Source: Aquimarina agarivorans (GTDB taxonomy: Bacteria > Bacteroidota > Bacteroidia > Flavobacteriales > Flavobacteriaceae). Taken from it: a DNA stretch of 41,030 bases. Below are positions 25,145 to 33,822 of this stretch, one piece after another; the stretch's first letter is position 1, and the number at the start of each line of letters is the position of its first letter. The DNA is taken from positions 1 through 41,030 of the forward strand of contig NZ_AFPB01000122.1 in the NCBI RefSeq assembly GCF_000218485.1. The letters are read 5' to 3'. Below the pieces are notes generated by a model. That model was not told the DNA's origin. It saw nothing but the letters and a program-made list of their open reading frames with translations, and ran no database searches. Position numbers and translations under genes: made by a program.

Positions 25145-25178
25145 AAAAAAAAGCAGCACCTATAAATGATACTGCTTT
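25145..25178 (-). terminator. Rho-independent terminator after the decarboxylase gene
   Basis: The minus strand has an AAAGCAG/CTGCTTT stem with a 15-base loop followed by a run of T. It lies about 107 bases past the stop at 25285. Confidence 0.65.
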
Positions 25179-25284
25179 AATTAATTTTCTACTTTTTTAG
25201 TATACAATTTGTATACTTTGATTTATGAATTACGTAAACTACGCTTTAAAATTATTGTTTTTAATTTTATTGTTAAAAATAACG

Positions 25285-26421
25285 TTAATTCACAAATTCC
25301 AATTGTTTATCCAAAACCAAATCAGCAATAAACGCATCAATATGCTGCTTAGTTACATTTGGCATGCACAAAATATGCGTAATCCCTTCTACTGTAGCTA
25401 ATTGCCATTTCTTTTTTAGCGCTACTGAAGTTTCTCTAAAAAACACTGTGATACCTCCGGTATTTACCCAGCATTCCACTCCTATTTTGTTTAATTGTGC
25501 TACGCAATAATTTGTTACCTCCAAACAATCGAAATAGCGTTGTTTTAGCCCTTCCACTCCCATTTTTTTCATATTATACCATAAAAATAAGGGGGTATGC
25601 CCATTTCTGGATCCTGTTACGGTGGAGTCGTAAGAATCGATAACTTCCATGGGTCTTAAAATTTTATCTCTTATCGATTTTTTGGTTATAAATACCCCTG
25701 CTGGCATGGGCGAACCTAAAAACTTATGTGCACTTAAACAAATACTGTCAATCCCATCGGAAAAGTCAAAAGGGATTCTTGGTTCAATAAACGCTCCAAA
25801 ACTTCCTGACAGCGCTCCATCAATATGGATGTAGGTTTCTTTTACTCCGCATTTTTCAATTATTTTTTTTGCCTGCGCTACGTTGTCTTTGGCTTCGGTC
25901 ATAGTTGTACCAAAATTCAAGCTAAAAACTGCTGGATTATCTTTATTAGCGAACAGCTTATCCTCCAAATCAGCATAATCCATTTCTCCGCTAAAAGTAG
26001 TGGCTATTACACAGGATTTCATATTTAAAATATCAATACTTTTTGGCACACTATAATGCGCTGCATCTGCATAATAAACAATGGCATTGGGGTAAAGCTT
26101 TCGTGCAATGTGTAACCCGCATAAATTATTTTCCGATCCTCCATTGGTAATGTACCCCCAATAATCATTTGGATCTGCATTAAAAAGTTCAGCAAAAAAA
26201 CTTATCACTTCCCTTTCCAAATTGGTTGTTTGCACTTTGTAGTTACAATCTTCAAACGGATCGCCAATATTATTAATTGAAAACTCCAAAAACGGATACA
26301 ATTCAGAGAAATTAAAATCAGATGAAATAGGGTATCCTAAAACTTTTTCTCTGTAATTAATTAATTGCTCTTTTAAATGAGCTAGTTTTTGGTCCTGCGA
26401 AGTTAAAGTTAGGTTTTCCAT
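25285..26421 (-). CDS. hdc: PLP-dependent histidine decarboxylase-like enzyme
   Basis: This 378-aa group II decarboxylase has the length of the bacterial PLP-type histidine decarboxylases. Visible active-site parts are TNGGSENNL (residues 92-100), H122 in ADAAHYSVPKS for ring stacking, D201 in YIHIDGALSG for the pyridine nitrogen, and the Schiff-base lysine K233 in SAHKFLGSPMPAG. It would convert histidine to histamine and CO2. Plant-type serine decarboxylases share this fold, so serine to ethanolamine is a possible alternative. It stands alone with its own terminator, and an Lrp/AsnC regulator is transcribed divergently 151 bases away and may control it. No amine-acid antiporter is seen next to it. 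Confidence 0.8.
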   Translation of the reverse strand: MENLTLTSQDQKLAHLKEQLINYREKVLGYPISSDFNFSELYPFLEFSINNIGDPFEDCNYKVQTTNLEREVISFFAELFNADPNDYWGYITNGGSENNLCGLHIARKLYPNAIVYYADAAHYSVPKSIDILNMKSCVIATTFSGEMDYADLEDKLFANKDNPAVFSLNFGTTMTEAKDNVAQAKKIIEKCGVKETYIHIDGALSGSFGAFIEPRIPFDFSDGIDSICLSAHKFLGSPMPAGVFITKKSIRDKILRPMEVIDSYDSTVTGSRNGHTPLFLWYNMKKMGVEGLKQRYFDCLEVTNYCVAQLNKIGVECWVNTGGITVFFRETSVALKKKWQLATVEGITHILCMPNVTKQHIDAFIADLVLDKQLEFVN

Positions 26422-26572
26422 TAGGATAAGTTTTTAGTTTCTTAAATTTAACCTTAAATAGAATGTAATTTTGTTTTCAGTATTAAATCAGTAAATAAAA
26501 CTTACAAATAGTAGCTATACAAATTAAATTATTGTTTTATTATAATTTCAAAGCTTTTCAAAGAATATAATT

Positions 26573-27019
26573 ATGGATTCCATTGACTTAAAAATTATAG
26601 CTGCGCTTAAAAAAAATGCCAAACAAAACACAAAAGAGATCGCCAGTAAGGTTGGCTTGTCGGTTTCGCCCACTTTTCAGCGTATAAAAAAGTTAGAAAA
26701 TCAAAAAATAATCAAAGGATATGTCGCCGTAATTGACCAAAAAAAACTGGGTACTGGCATTATTGCTTTTTGTCAAATTAGCATTTCCAAACACTCTAAG
26801 GAAGTAATTGATATTTTTAAGAATGTCATTCAGGATATTGACGAAGTACTGGAATGCAATCACGTATCGGGCAGCTTTGACTTTTTACTAAAAATTGCTG
26901 TAACAGATATGGATCATTACCACAATGTAGTGGTTGAAAAACTAACCTCAGTTGATGGTGTACTGAATATTCAAAGTAATTTTGTTATTGAAAAAAGTAA
27001 GGATGAGTATTTGAGTTAG
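26573..27019 (+). CDS. Lrp/AsnC-family transcriptional regulator
   Basis: This 148-aa protein has the Lrp layout: an N-terminal winged helix (residues 1-60, LKIIAALKKNAKQNTKEIAS and VGLSVSPTFQRIKKLE) and a C-terminal RAM domain (about 65-145) that binds amino acids and forms octamers. The family senses amino acids and usually controls the adjacent gene and itself. Being divergent from the decarboxylase gene, the shared 151-base region is the likely operator. Response to histidine or a related amino acid is inference. Length and domains appear complete. Confidence 0.9.
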   Translation: MDSIDLKIIAALKKNAKQNTKEIASKVGLSVSPTFQRIKKLENQKIIKGYVAVIDQKKLGTGIIAFCQISISKHSKEVIDIFKNVIQDIDEVLECNHVSGSFDFLLKIAVTDMDHYHNVVVEKLTSVDGVLNIQSNFVIEKSKDEYLS

Positions 27020-27451
27020 AAAGGGTACTTTTTGAATGCAAATTCTAGCTATACATTTAATGTAAGTTTGATATAAGAAAATGTGTTTATTAAATGGTCT
27101 TATTATGATAGGTTTCTTGGAGAGAAGTGCAATGAAATTGTATTGAGTCAATTTTCTTTATTAGAACTATTTTTTCGATACTATTTTTCTTCATTTCATT
27201 CCGAAAAACCACTCGAAATGACACCTAAATTTTACATCGAACTCACGTTATATATAGTCATGATGTTAAATTTTCCATTTATAATGGTTTTTGTTTAAAA
27301 GGTGTTTTACACTTTAGCTAAGGTTCTTTTTCTATTTTCTTCTGTTTTCAAATTAAAAAAATCCTAATTTTTATTGGAATAATTCAAAATCAAAACCAGT
27401 ATTATAAGTAGTACAGCCTAGTTGAAAATCTCAAAATTAGTGCCACTAAAA
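27020..27451. other. Gene-free stretch between the Lrp gene and the atp terminator
   Basis: No gene is supported. A 71-codon frame at 27083-27298 has no family resemblance. The block around 27185-27250 (TTCATTCCGAAAAACCACTC and CATCGAACTCACGTT) resembles dispersed intergenic repeat DNA of flavobacteria, from memory only. Confidence 0.4.
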
Positions 27452-27479
27452 AAACCTGATCCATAAATGAATCAGGTTT
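27452..27479 (-). terminator. Terminator of the ATP synthase operon
   Basis: A nine-base stem AAACCTGAT/ATCAGGTTT with an eleven- to twelve-base loop is followed on the minus strand by seven T. It lies about 37 bases past the atpG stop. Confidence 0.85.
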
Positions 27480-27515
27480 CAATTTTTTGCAAGTATAGCT
27501 ACCTAAAACTTACTT

Positions 27516-28376
27516 TTAATTATTCAAAGCTTCTGCTCCACCAACAATCTCAAGGATTTCGTTAGTAATAGCTGCTTGACGTGCTTTGTTATATGATAAT
27601 TTTAGGGAATCCCTTAATTCTGTCGCATTATCAGTTGCTTTATGCATAGCCGTCATACGTGCTCCGTGTTCCGAAGCTACAGAATCTCTTAGTGCTTTAA
27701 AAAATTGAACTTTTAATGATTTTGGGATCAGTTGCTCAACAATTTCTTCTTTTGAAGGTTCAAAAACATAATCAGCTGTTGTATTATCTTCTCCTTCAAT
27801 TTCTTTAATAGGTAAAAATTGTTCGCGGGCTACATTTTGTGTTGCCGCGTTTACAAACTGATTGTATACCAAAACTATTTTATCATAAGTTCCAGCAACA
27901 AAAAGTTCCATCAGGTTTTCAGAGATTTTTGTTACGTTTTCAAACGTCAAATCATCAAAAATAGCGTTGTTATTTTCAATAACAGAAAACTCCTTGGAAA
28001 GAATATCATTGGCTTTTTTTCCAATAGTTAATACATCCACTTTTTTACTTGCATACGTATCACTAATTAAACCTTTAGTAGCTTTAATAATGTTTGAATT
28101 AAATGCCCCTGCTAATCCTCTGTTTGAAGATACAGCAACTAGCAATACATTTTCAACATCGCGCTGTTCGCTATATGGACTTCCTTGCTCTCCTTCAAGT
28201 GAAGCACTCAAACTTTGTAGTAATTCAGTTAACTTTTCCGAATAAGGACGCATGGCCTGTATAGCATCCTGTGCTTTACTCAACTTTGCCGCTGATACCA
28301 TTTTCATGGCACTAGTAATTTGCATTGTTGACGATACTGACTTTATTCTATTTCTAAGTTCTTTTAAATTTGCCAT
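27516..28376 (-). CDS. atpG: F1F0 ATP synthase subunit gamma
   Basis: This 286-aa central stalk subunit has both family ends: the N-terminal coiled coil (NLKELRNRIKSVSSTMQITS and AMKMVSAAKLSKAQ) and the C-terminal helix with the signature ALRDSVASEHGARMTAMHKA then NKARQAAITNEILEIVGGAE. It turns inside the alpha3beta3 ring and couples proton flow to ATP synthesis. It is the last gene of the operon, 118 bases after atpA with a stem-loop in between. The beta and epsilon genes are not here, as is usual in Bacteroidota, where atpDC lie elsewhere. Confidence 0.97.
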   Translation of the reverse strand: MANLKELRNRIKSVSSTMQITSAMKMVSAAKLSKAQDAIQAMRPYSEKLTELLQSLSASLEGEQGSPYSEQRDVENVLLVAVSSNRGLAGAFNSNIIKATKGLISDTYASKKVDVLTIGKKANDILSKEFSVIENNNAIFDDLTFENVTKISENLMELFVAGTYDKIVLVYNQFVNAATQNVAREQFLPIKEIEGEDNTTADYVFEPSKEEIVEQLIPKSLKVQFFKALRDSVASEHGARMTAMHKATDNATELRDSLKLSYNKARQAAITNEILEIVGGAEALNN

Positions 28377-28445
28377 TTTTATTTTAAGTACTGAGTATTG
28401 AGATATCAGTATACAGACTTCACAACACTTATCGATTTTAAAAAA

Positions 28446-28483
28446 TACATAGTATTAAAAATCTAAATTCATAATACTATGTA
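28446..28483 (-). other. Intercistronic stem-loop between atpA and atpG
   Basis: Eleven-base perfect arms TACATAGTATT and AATACTATGTA flank a 16-base AT-rich loop. There is no T-run, so it is a likely mRNA stability or processing structure rather than a terminator. Confidence 0.65.
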
Positions 28484-28494
28484 CTCAATACTAT

Positions 28495-30072
28495 TTATGC
28501 GAATTTTTTTGAAATCTCCTTAGCTGATTCAACTAACACATCAATTACATCATCAGTCAATTTCCCTTTTTTCAAAGTATCTAATGAATCTCGGTGCTTA
28601 GCATTCAAGTAATCAATATAATCCTGTTCAAACTCTTTAACTTTATTCACAGGAACATCTTTTAATAAGTTTTTAGATCCTGCATAAACTATAGCAATTT
28701 GATCCTCTACAGTGTAAGGGTCATTTTGAGCTTGCTTTAAGATTTCAACGTTACGCTTTCCTTTTTCAATTACATTTAAGGTAGCTGCATCAAGGTCGGA
28801 TCCAAACTTAGCAAATGCCTCTAATTCACGGAACTGTGCCTGATCAAGCTTTAACGTACCCGCTACTTTTTTCATTGACTTGATTTGAGCTGATCCACCC
28901 ACACGTGATACTGAAATACCTACGTTAATTGCTGGTCGAACCCCTGAATTGAATAAGTCCGAAGTAAGGAATATTTGACCATCAGTAATTGAAATTACGT
29001 TGGTTGGAATATATGCCGAAACGTCACCCGCTTGTGTTTCAATAATTGGCAAAGCCGTTAATGATCCACCTCCTTTTACTTTTCCTTTTAATGAATCTGG
29101 CAAGTCATTCATGTCCGCCGCAATAGCATCGTCATTAATCACTTTAGCAGAACGCTCTAACAAACGAGAGTGTAAGTAAAAAACATCCCCAGGATACGCC
29201 TCACGTCCTGGTGGACGACGTAATAATAAAGACACCTCACGGTAAGCTACAGCTTGCTTTGATAAATCATCAAATACAATTAAAGCTGGACGACCCGTAT
29301 CACGGAAATACTCCCCAATTGCCGCACCAGCAAACGGAGCATATACCTGCATTGGTGCAGGGTCAGATGCATTAGCTGCAACAATGGTAGTGTAGGCTAA
29401 CGCTCCTTTATCTTCTAATACTTTGGCTATGTTTGCAACCGTGGACGCTTTTTGTCCGATAGCTACATATATACAATATACAGGCTCACCTGCGTCGTAA
29501 AATTCTTTTTGATTTAGAATGGTATCAATACAAACTGTTGTTTTACCAGTTTGACGGTCACCAATAACCAATTCACGTTGTCCACGACCTACTGGTACCA
29601 TGGCATCAATTGATTTAATTCCTGTTTGTAATGGTTCAGTTACTGGCTGACGGAAAACTACTCCTGGTGCTTTACGCTCCAAAGGCATTTCAAAAGTTTC
29701 TCCTTCAATAGGCCCTTTCCCATCAATTGGGTTACCTAAAGTATCTACTACACGACCAACAATACCTTCACCAACGTTGATTGATGCAATACGTTCAGTT
29801 CGCTTTACTGTATCACCTTCTTTCACTCCTGTAGAAGGCCCTAATAATACCACCCCAACATTATCTACTTCAAGGTTCAACACAATTCCTTCTAGTCCAC
29901 TATCAAAAGCAACTAATTCTCCGTATTGTGCGTTAGACAAACCGTATACACGCGCAATTCCATCACCCACTTGTAATACGGTACCTACTTCATTAAGTGA
30001 AGCCGTAGCTTCGAAGCTTGATAATTGTTGCTTTAAAATTGCTGATACTTCAGCAGGATTTACTTCAGCCAT
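28495..30072 (-). CDS. atpA: F1F0 ATP synthase subunit alpha
   Basis: This 525-aa subunit carries the P-loop GDRQTGKT at residues 171-178, the Walker B region [12 protein letters not shown], and the alpha-signature [20 protein letters not shown]. Alpha subunits bind nucleotide without catalysis and form the F1 hexamer with beta. Length and all domains (N-terminal beta barrel, nucleotide-binding, C-terminal helices) are normal. It lies between atpH (128-base gap with two hairpins) and atpG. Confidence 0.98.
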   Translation of the reverse strand: MAEVNPAEVSAILKQQLSSFEATASLNEVGTVLQVGDGIARVYGLSNAQYGELVAFDSGLEGIVLNLEVDNVGVVLLGPSTGVKEGDTVKRTERIASINVGEGIVGRVVDTLGNPIDGKGPIEGETFEMPLERKAPGVVFRQPVTEPLQTGIKSIDAMVPVGRGQRELVIGDRQTGKTTVCIDTILNQKEFYDAGEPVYCIYVAIGQKASTVANIAKVLEDKGALAYTTIVAANASDPAPMQVYAPFAGAAIGEYFRDTGRPALIVFDDLSKQAVAYREVSLLLRRPPGREAYPGDVFYLHSRLLERSAKVINDDAIAADMNDLPDSLKGKVKGGGSLTALPIIETQAGDVSAYIPTNVISITDGQIFLTSDLFNSGVRPAINVGISVSRVGGSAQIKSMKKVAGTLKLDQAQFRELEAFAKFGSDLDAATLNVIEKGKRNVEILKQAQNDPYTVEDQIAIVYAGSKNLLKDVPVNKVKEFEQDYIDYLNAKHRDSLDTLKKGKLTDDVIDVLVESAKEISKKFA

Positions 30073-30094
30073 TACTAATTTGTTTTAAACTTTC

Positions 30095-30187
30095 ATTTCC
30101 ACGAAGGTGGAAATCTTTATTATTGATCCCCCTTTTTCAAGGAAAAAAATTAATCCTATTTATTGAGATTTCCGCTAATGCGGAAAT
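30095..30187 (-). other. Two look-alike hairpins between atpH and atpA
   Basis: Two stem-loops with eight-base arms and tetraloops lie at 30095-30114 (ATTTCCAC-GAAG-GTGGAAAT) and 30168-30187 (ATTTCCGC-TAAT-GCGGAAAT). Both begin ATTTCC and end GGAAAT, differing in the inner bases. They sit in the only long gap between atpH and atpA and could set transcript stability or segmental expression. Confidence 0.65.
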
Positions 30188-30200
30188 GAATTTTATCCTA

Positions 30201-30749
30201 TTATAATTTACTCACGTAAGAGGTGTCATTAAATGACATCTTTAAACCAGCCAACTGACCAGCTACACTTGCGTTATATTCTAAATCACCTATACGTAAT
30301 ATAAAGCCACCGATGATATTTTCATCAACAACGCTTTCCAATGCTGCATCCTTTCCCGTTAACTCTTTTACTTTAGCTAAAATTTCTTTTTCTAAAACTT
30401 CAGTTAGCGGCACAGCTGTTGTAACTATGGCTACCTGCGATCCTTTGTCTTGTTCGTATAAAGCAATAAAACTTAAAGCTACATCAGGCAACTGCTGCAC
30501 TCTTTTATTATCGACTAATACATCAAATAATCCAGTTGTAACAGTACTTGAATTAGCAAACACTGCTTTTAATACAGATTTTTTTACTTCAGCTTTTACC
30601 AACGGACTTACCAACAAATCACGCAAGTCTTTACTTTCAGCAACGGTTTCTTTTATTGTTTGCATTTCAGCAAAAACAGTATCAGAAATTTCTTGTTGTT
30701 TTGCTAAATCCAGAATTGCTTTAGCATATCTTACGGCTGCTCTACTCAT
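30201..30749 (-). CDS. atpH: F1F0 ATP synthase subunit delta
   Basis: This 182-aa protein matches the delta (OSCP) subunit that links F1 to the b-subunit stalk. It has the RYAKAILDLAKQQ start and the C-terminal motif DENIIGGFILRIGDLEYNAS, with SVAGQLAGLK at the end. It begins six bases after the atpF stop, so translation is probably coupled. Length is normal. Confidence 0.95.
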   Translation of the reverse strand: MSRAAVRYAKAILDLAKQQEISDTVFAEMQTIKETVAESKDLRDLLVSPLVKAEVKKSVLKAVFANSSTVTTGLFDVLVDNKRVQQLPDVALSFIALYEQDKGSQVAIVTTAVPLTEVLEKEILAKVKELTGKDAALESVVDENIIGGFILRIGDLEYNASVAGQLAGLKMSFNDTSYVSKL

Positions 30750-30756
30750 ATGATAA

Positions 30757-31254
30757 TTAGTTTAAGGTAACATCTTTAAGTAAAGAAGACACCAATTCTA
30801 ATTGTTTATTTTTATCTGCTAATTCGTTTTTTACTACTTTCTCAGCAATTTCAACTGAAATACCAGCAACTTGATTTTTCAAATCAGCAACAGCGGCCTT
30901 TTTTTCCGCCTTAATAGCTTCTTGGGCTTGTTTAATTACTTTATCAGCTTCAGCTTGTGCCTCTTCTTTTGCCGTAGCAATCATAGAAGTTTTCAACTCA
31001 CGTGCTTCTTTAAGCATACCATCACGTTCAGCACGAGCTTCATTTAAAATACGCTCGTTATCTGCTTGCAAATTTTGCAATTCTTTTTTAGCATTTTCTG
31101 CCGCATCTAAGGCGTTTTGTATGCCATCTTCGCGGTCATTTAAACTGTCCAGGATGGGTTTCCAGGCAAATTTCCTCATTAATACTATTAATATTAATAA
31201 AATTACTGCTTGCATTACAAACAAGCCTGGTGAAAAGTCATTTAATAAATTCAT
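30757..31254 (-). CDS. atpF: F1F0 ATP synthase subunit b
   Basis: This 165-aa stalk subunit has one N-terminal membrane segment (SPGLFVMQAVILLILIVLMR) followed by FAWKPILDSLNDREDGIQNA, the family signature, and then a long charged helix rich in Ala, Glu and Lys. Two copies form the peripheral stalk. It lies 198 bases after atpE, with a strong stem-loop in the gap, and six bases before atpH. Confidence 0.97.
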   Translation of the reverse strand: MNLLNDFSPGLFVMQAVILLILIVLMRKFAWKPILDSLNDREDGIQNALDAAENAKKELQNLQADNERILNEARAERDGMLKEARELKTSMIATAKEEAQAEADKVIKQAQEAIKAEKKAAVADLKNQVAGISVEIAEKVVKNELADKNKQLELVSSLLKDVTLN

Positions 31255-31407
31255 ATTCTAAAAAAATAAAACTTAAATCTGTTTTTGTTTCATTACCTTC
31301 CTCGATATTAAGACTATTTATTGGTGTAATCAAAATATTTCGAGATCAAAAATTAGCTTAAACCAGCACCTTTAAAATTGATTTAAAAGGTGTTTTACTT
31401 AAAATAG

Positions 31408-31434
31408 TTTCCTGCAACCAACCGTTGCAGGAAA
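31408..31434 (-). other. Strong stem-loop between atpE and atpF
   Basis: An eleven-base perfect stem TTTCCTGCAAC/GTTGCAGGAAA with a five-base loop begins 19 bases past the atpE stop. There is no T-run. It could protect the 3' end of an atpE message, matching the high copy number needed for subunit c, or act as a partial terminator. Confidence 0.75.
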
Positions 31435-31452
31435 TCTACCTTGTGTTTAAGG

Positions 31453-31647
31453 TTACGCTCCTAAGATTAATGCACCAAATGCAAGACCTTCTAATAGCGC
31501 TCCAATAATAATCATTGCAGTTTGGATTTTACCAGCTGCTTCAGGTTGGCGAGCGATAGCCTCCATTGCTGAACCACCGATTTTACCTAATCCTAATCCA
31601 CCTCCGATTACGATTAATCCTGCTCCTACTAAATTTGGAATAGTCAT
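31453..31647 (-). CDS. atpE: F1F0 ATP synthase subunit c
   Basis: This 64-aa protein has the two-helix hairpin of the rotor ring. The Gly-rich first helix is LIVIGGGLGLGKIGGSAM and the loop is ARQPEA. The ion-carrying Glu lies in the second helix, in IIIGALLEGLAFGALILG. Sequence around the Glu looks like a proton type, but ion choice cannot be proven by eye. It is preceded by atpB (38-base gap) and followed by a stem-loop. Confidence 0.97.
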   Translation of the reverse strand: MTIPNLVGAGLIVIGGGLGLGKIGGSAMEAIARQPEAAGKIQTAMIIIGALLEGLAFGALILGA

Positions 31648-31685
31648 ACTAAAATAATTTATAAATAATTAAACAAATTCTTCTT

Positions 31686-32906
31686 TTAAACAATTGAGTT
31701 ATCTTCAGCTCCATGCACTTCTGCATCATGTGCGTGGTCATGATCATGCTCTTCCACTGCCATTCCTATAAACAACGATGATAACATAGTAAAAATAAAT
31801 GCCTGTAAAAATGCTACCAACAATTCAATTAATGAGATAAATAGTGTTAACAAAGTTGACACCCCAAAACCACCAGCTAAACCAAGTGTTTCCCTAGCTG
31901 TATAAGCTACCGCAATTAATCCCATAACTACAGCATGACCCGCAGTTATATTAGCAAACAAACGGATTAATAATGAAAATGGTTTTGTAAACATCCCTAA
32001 TATTTCAATAGGCATTAAAACAATTTTCATTGGCACTGGCACCCCAGGCATCCAAAAAATATGCTTCCAATAATCTTTGTTTGCTGTAAAAGTTGTAATC
32101 AGAAAAGTGAATATTGCTAAACAAACTGTTACCGCAATATTACCAGTTACATTAAATCCAAATGGTGTTAATCCTAATAAGTTAAGTATCCAGATAAAAA
32201 AGAATACCGTTAAAAGAAACCCCATGTATTTTCTATATTTCTTTTCACCTATATTAGGACGTGCAATTTCATCGCGCACATAAATTACTAAAGGCTCTAA
32301 TACTCTTGAAAAACCAGTTGGAATTGGTCCTTTTTTATAACCTTTTGCCAAGCCACCAAATAACAATAACATTAACAAGCCTGCGATTAACATTCCAAGT
32401 ACACTTTTAGTAATTGAAAAATCCCACACTTTGTGCGCATTAGTAGCATGGTGGTCATTATCAAGTTTTACTGCAGTTGCACCGGCATCCAATTCATATA
32501 TTTTACTGTGAATTTTAGCAAATTTTGCTCCATTTTTTGTAACAATCACACTTCCATCATCATTATGATGAAATTCAGAAGACATGAAAGTTACTAAGCC
32601 TTTACTCGACCAAACAATTACTGGCAGTGAAAAACCTACATGTTTACGCTTACCATGGCTATCTGTATATGAAAATAAAGAAAAATCATGCGAGTCCGCC
32701 AAGTGATGTTTTTTATAAGCATCAATTTCGGGCTTTGTATCAATTAAACCACCTCCTGAACTATGCGATTCAGTTGTATTGTGTTGTCCGTGCTCATTAG
32801 CATGTTGAGCTGGTAATGTAGTGTTTTCATTACTCGAAAACATTGCTATACTTACTAAAGAAAAAACAAGTGTAACCAAACACTTTCTAAGTTGTTGTGC
32901 AATCAT
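31686..32906 (-). CDS. atpB: F1F0 ATP synthase subunit a, with long N-terminal periplasmic extension
   Basis: This 406-aa protein is longer than most subunit a proteins because of an N-terminal secreted region. A signal peptide (LRKCLVTLVFSLVSIAMFSS) precedes about 140 polar residues with a His-rich part (HANEHGQHNTTESHSSGGG). This is common in Bacteroidota. The membrane part starts near residue 165 and includes the essential Arg in FSLLIRLFANITAGHAV. The C-terminus is again His/Asp-rich (EEHDHDHAHDAEVHG). It forms the proton half-channels with the c-ring. A good promoter lies 41 bases upstream. Confidence 0.95.
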   Translation of the reverse strand: MIAQQLRKCLVTLVFSLVSIAMFSSNENTTLPAQHANEHGQHNTTESHSSGGGLIDTKPEIDAYKKHHLADSHDFSLFSYTDSHGKRKHVGFSLPVIVWSSKGLVTFMSSEFHHNDDGSVIVTKNGAKFAKIHSKIYELDAGATAVKLDNDHHATNAHKVWDFSITKSVLGMLIAGLLMLLLFGGLAKGYKKGPIPTGFSRVLEPLVIYVRDEIARPNIGEKKYRKYMGFLLTVFFFIWILNLLGLTPFGFNVTGNIAVTVCLAIFTFLITTFTANKDYWKHIFWMPGVPVPMKIVLMPIEILGMFTKPFSLLIRLFANITAGHAVVMGLIAVAYTARETLGLAGGFGVSTLLTLFISLIELLVAFLQAFIFTMLSSLFIGMAVEEHDHDHAHDAEVHGAEDNSIV

Positions 32907-32946
32907 ATACTTAATACTAATACAATATAAGCTCTAAATTTGGCTG

Positions 32947-32976
32947 CAAAATTACGTTTTTAATTGATAATTCACA
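32947..32976 (-). promoter_or_regulatory. Promoter for atpB within a 301-base gene-free stretch
   Basis: On the minus strand TGTG, 18 bases, then TAATTTTG fits the Bacteroidota -33/-7 layout (TTG and TAnnTTTG), with the -7 box 41 bases before the atpB start. It lets the six atp genes be transcribed apart from the genes upstream. The rest of the gap (32907-33207) shows no gene. Confidence 0.55.
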
Positions 32977-33207
32977 CTAAGAATGCGTTTTTTTTCGAAT
33001 AAGTTAAATTTGAGGCTGATTTATAAGAATATTAGCTGAAAAATACGATTAGAACACAACAAATGTTAAAATACTATTTGCACTGTATCTGTAACATTTA
33101 ATTTGTAAGAAAAAGCTTAAACGATTAGTAGCATGTGCTGCAAATCATGTATTACTTTTATATAATACACTACTTATAAAAAGTACATTACTCTAAAAAA
33201 TAATAAA

Positions 33208-33606
33208 CTATTCCTTTGCTTTGGCTTCCTCTTTTTTTGGAATAATATTAATTATAGGAATTATTTTAGCTAGTAAAAACATCAGATAGATAAAATACAA
33301 AGCTAATAGTACGTATTTAATTTTAGGTTCCGCCTTAATTTCTACACTGTAGGCATTAATAAAAATGGCTAAAAAAATCATTTTTAAAAGCAAAAAACCA
33401 AGCACTCCAAAACCTACTACAGAAAAAAAATGTGTTGCTACAAATTGTGTAACTAAATAAATTACAATTGAGAACCCACCAAGCAATACATGCTGAAGCA
33501 ACACAGGAACGTTATCCGATATTTTTAAATAAGGAAGCAGCACAAAATGATGTATTGCAAATAAAGCTAAGGTTAGCACTATAAATTGGACGACTCCTTT
33601 TAACAC
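33208..33606 (-). CDS. Small four-helix membrane protein of the ATP synthase locus (DUF6168-like)
   Basis: This 132-aa protein has about four hydrophobic helices (FIVLTLALFAIHHFVLLPYL, VLLGGFSIVIYLVTQFVA, VGFGVLGFLLLKMIFLAIF, YVLLALYFIYLMFLLAKII) and a charged tail. It occupies the place of atpI-like genes and resembles small flavobacterial membrane proteins found beside ATP synthase genes. The DUF6168 label is from memory. The start is GTG at 33604-33606, six bases after atpZ. A role in c-ring or complex assembly is inference. Confidence 0.6.
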   Translation of the reverse strand: MLKGVVQFIVLTLALFAIHHFVLLPYLKISDNVPVLLQHVLLGGFSIVIYLVTQFVATHFFSVVGFGVLGFLLLKMIFLAIFINAYSVEIKAEPKIKYVLLALYFIYLMFLLAKIIPIINIIPKKEEAKAKE

Positions 33607-33612
33607 AAAAAA

Positions 33613-33822
33613 TTACTTTGAAAATTTAATAACTTGAATAATAACACCTGCAATAGCTAAAAACACAGCCACTAAAGTAATCCAGGTTTCGTAAAATGGT
33701 TCGGTATAGTTGTTTTTGGTGTCCAACCAAATCCCCAATTGAGAACCTCCGTAAATAAGTGCCCCCATTTGAATACCGATTCCGGTAAACATGGCAAAAT
33801 TTTTAAGCGGACCTTTCGCCAT
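33613..33822 (-). CDS. atpZ: AtpZ/AtpI-family small membrane protein
   Basis: This 69-aa protein has two transmembrane helices (FAMFTGIGIQMGALIYGGSQ with a Gly-rich face, and TLVAVFLAIAGVIIQVI) joined by a polar loop with WLDTK, the pattern of AtpZ/AtpI proteins encoded ahead of ATP synthase genes. The family is linked to Mg uptake or c-ring assembly. Its start overlaps the end of the bactofilin gene by 20 bases, so the two are translationally coupled. Confidence 0.8.
   Translation of the reverse strand: MAKGPLKNFAMFTGIGIQMGALIYGGSQLGIWLDTKNNYTEPFYETWITLVAVFLAIAGVIIQVIKFSK

Larger units (their letters stand above)
24868..25284. other. Gene-free stretch between tail copy 1 and the decarboxylase gene
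   Basis: These 417 AT-rich bases hold the promoter region of tail copy 1 on one side and the decarboxylase terminator at 25145-25178 on the other. No further gene or repeat is seen. Confidence 0.6.

Noticed and set aside
27083..27298. 71-codon plus-strand frame after the Lrp gene
   Set aside because: No start context, no family resemblance and repeat-like sequence at its end; not supported as a gene.
29777..30206. Plus-strand open frames opposite atpA and its upstream gap
   Set aside because: They overlap the conserved atpA frame on the other strand and encode low-complexity Ser/Thr-rich sequence.
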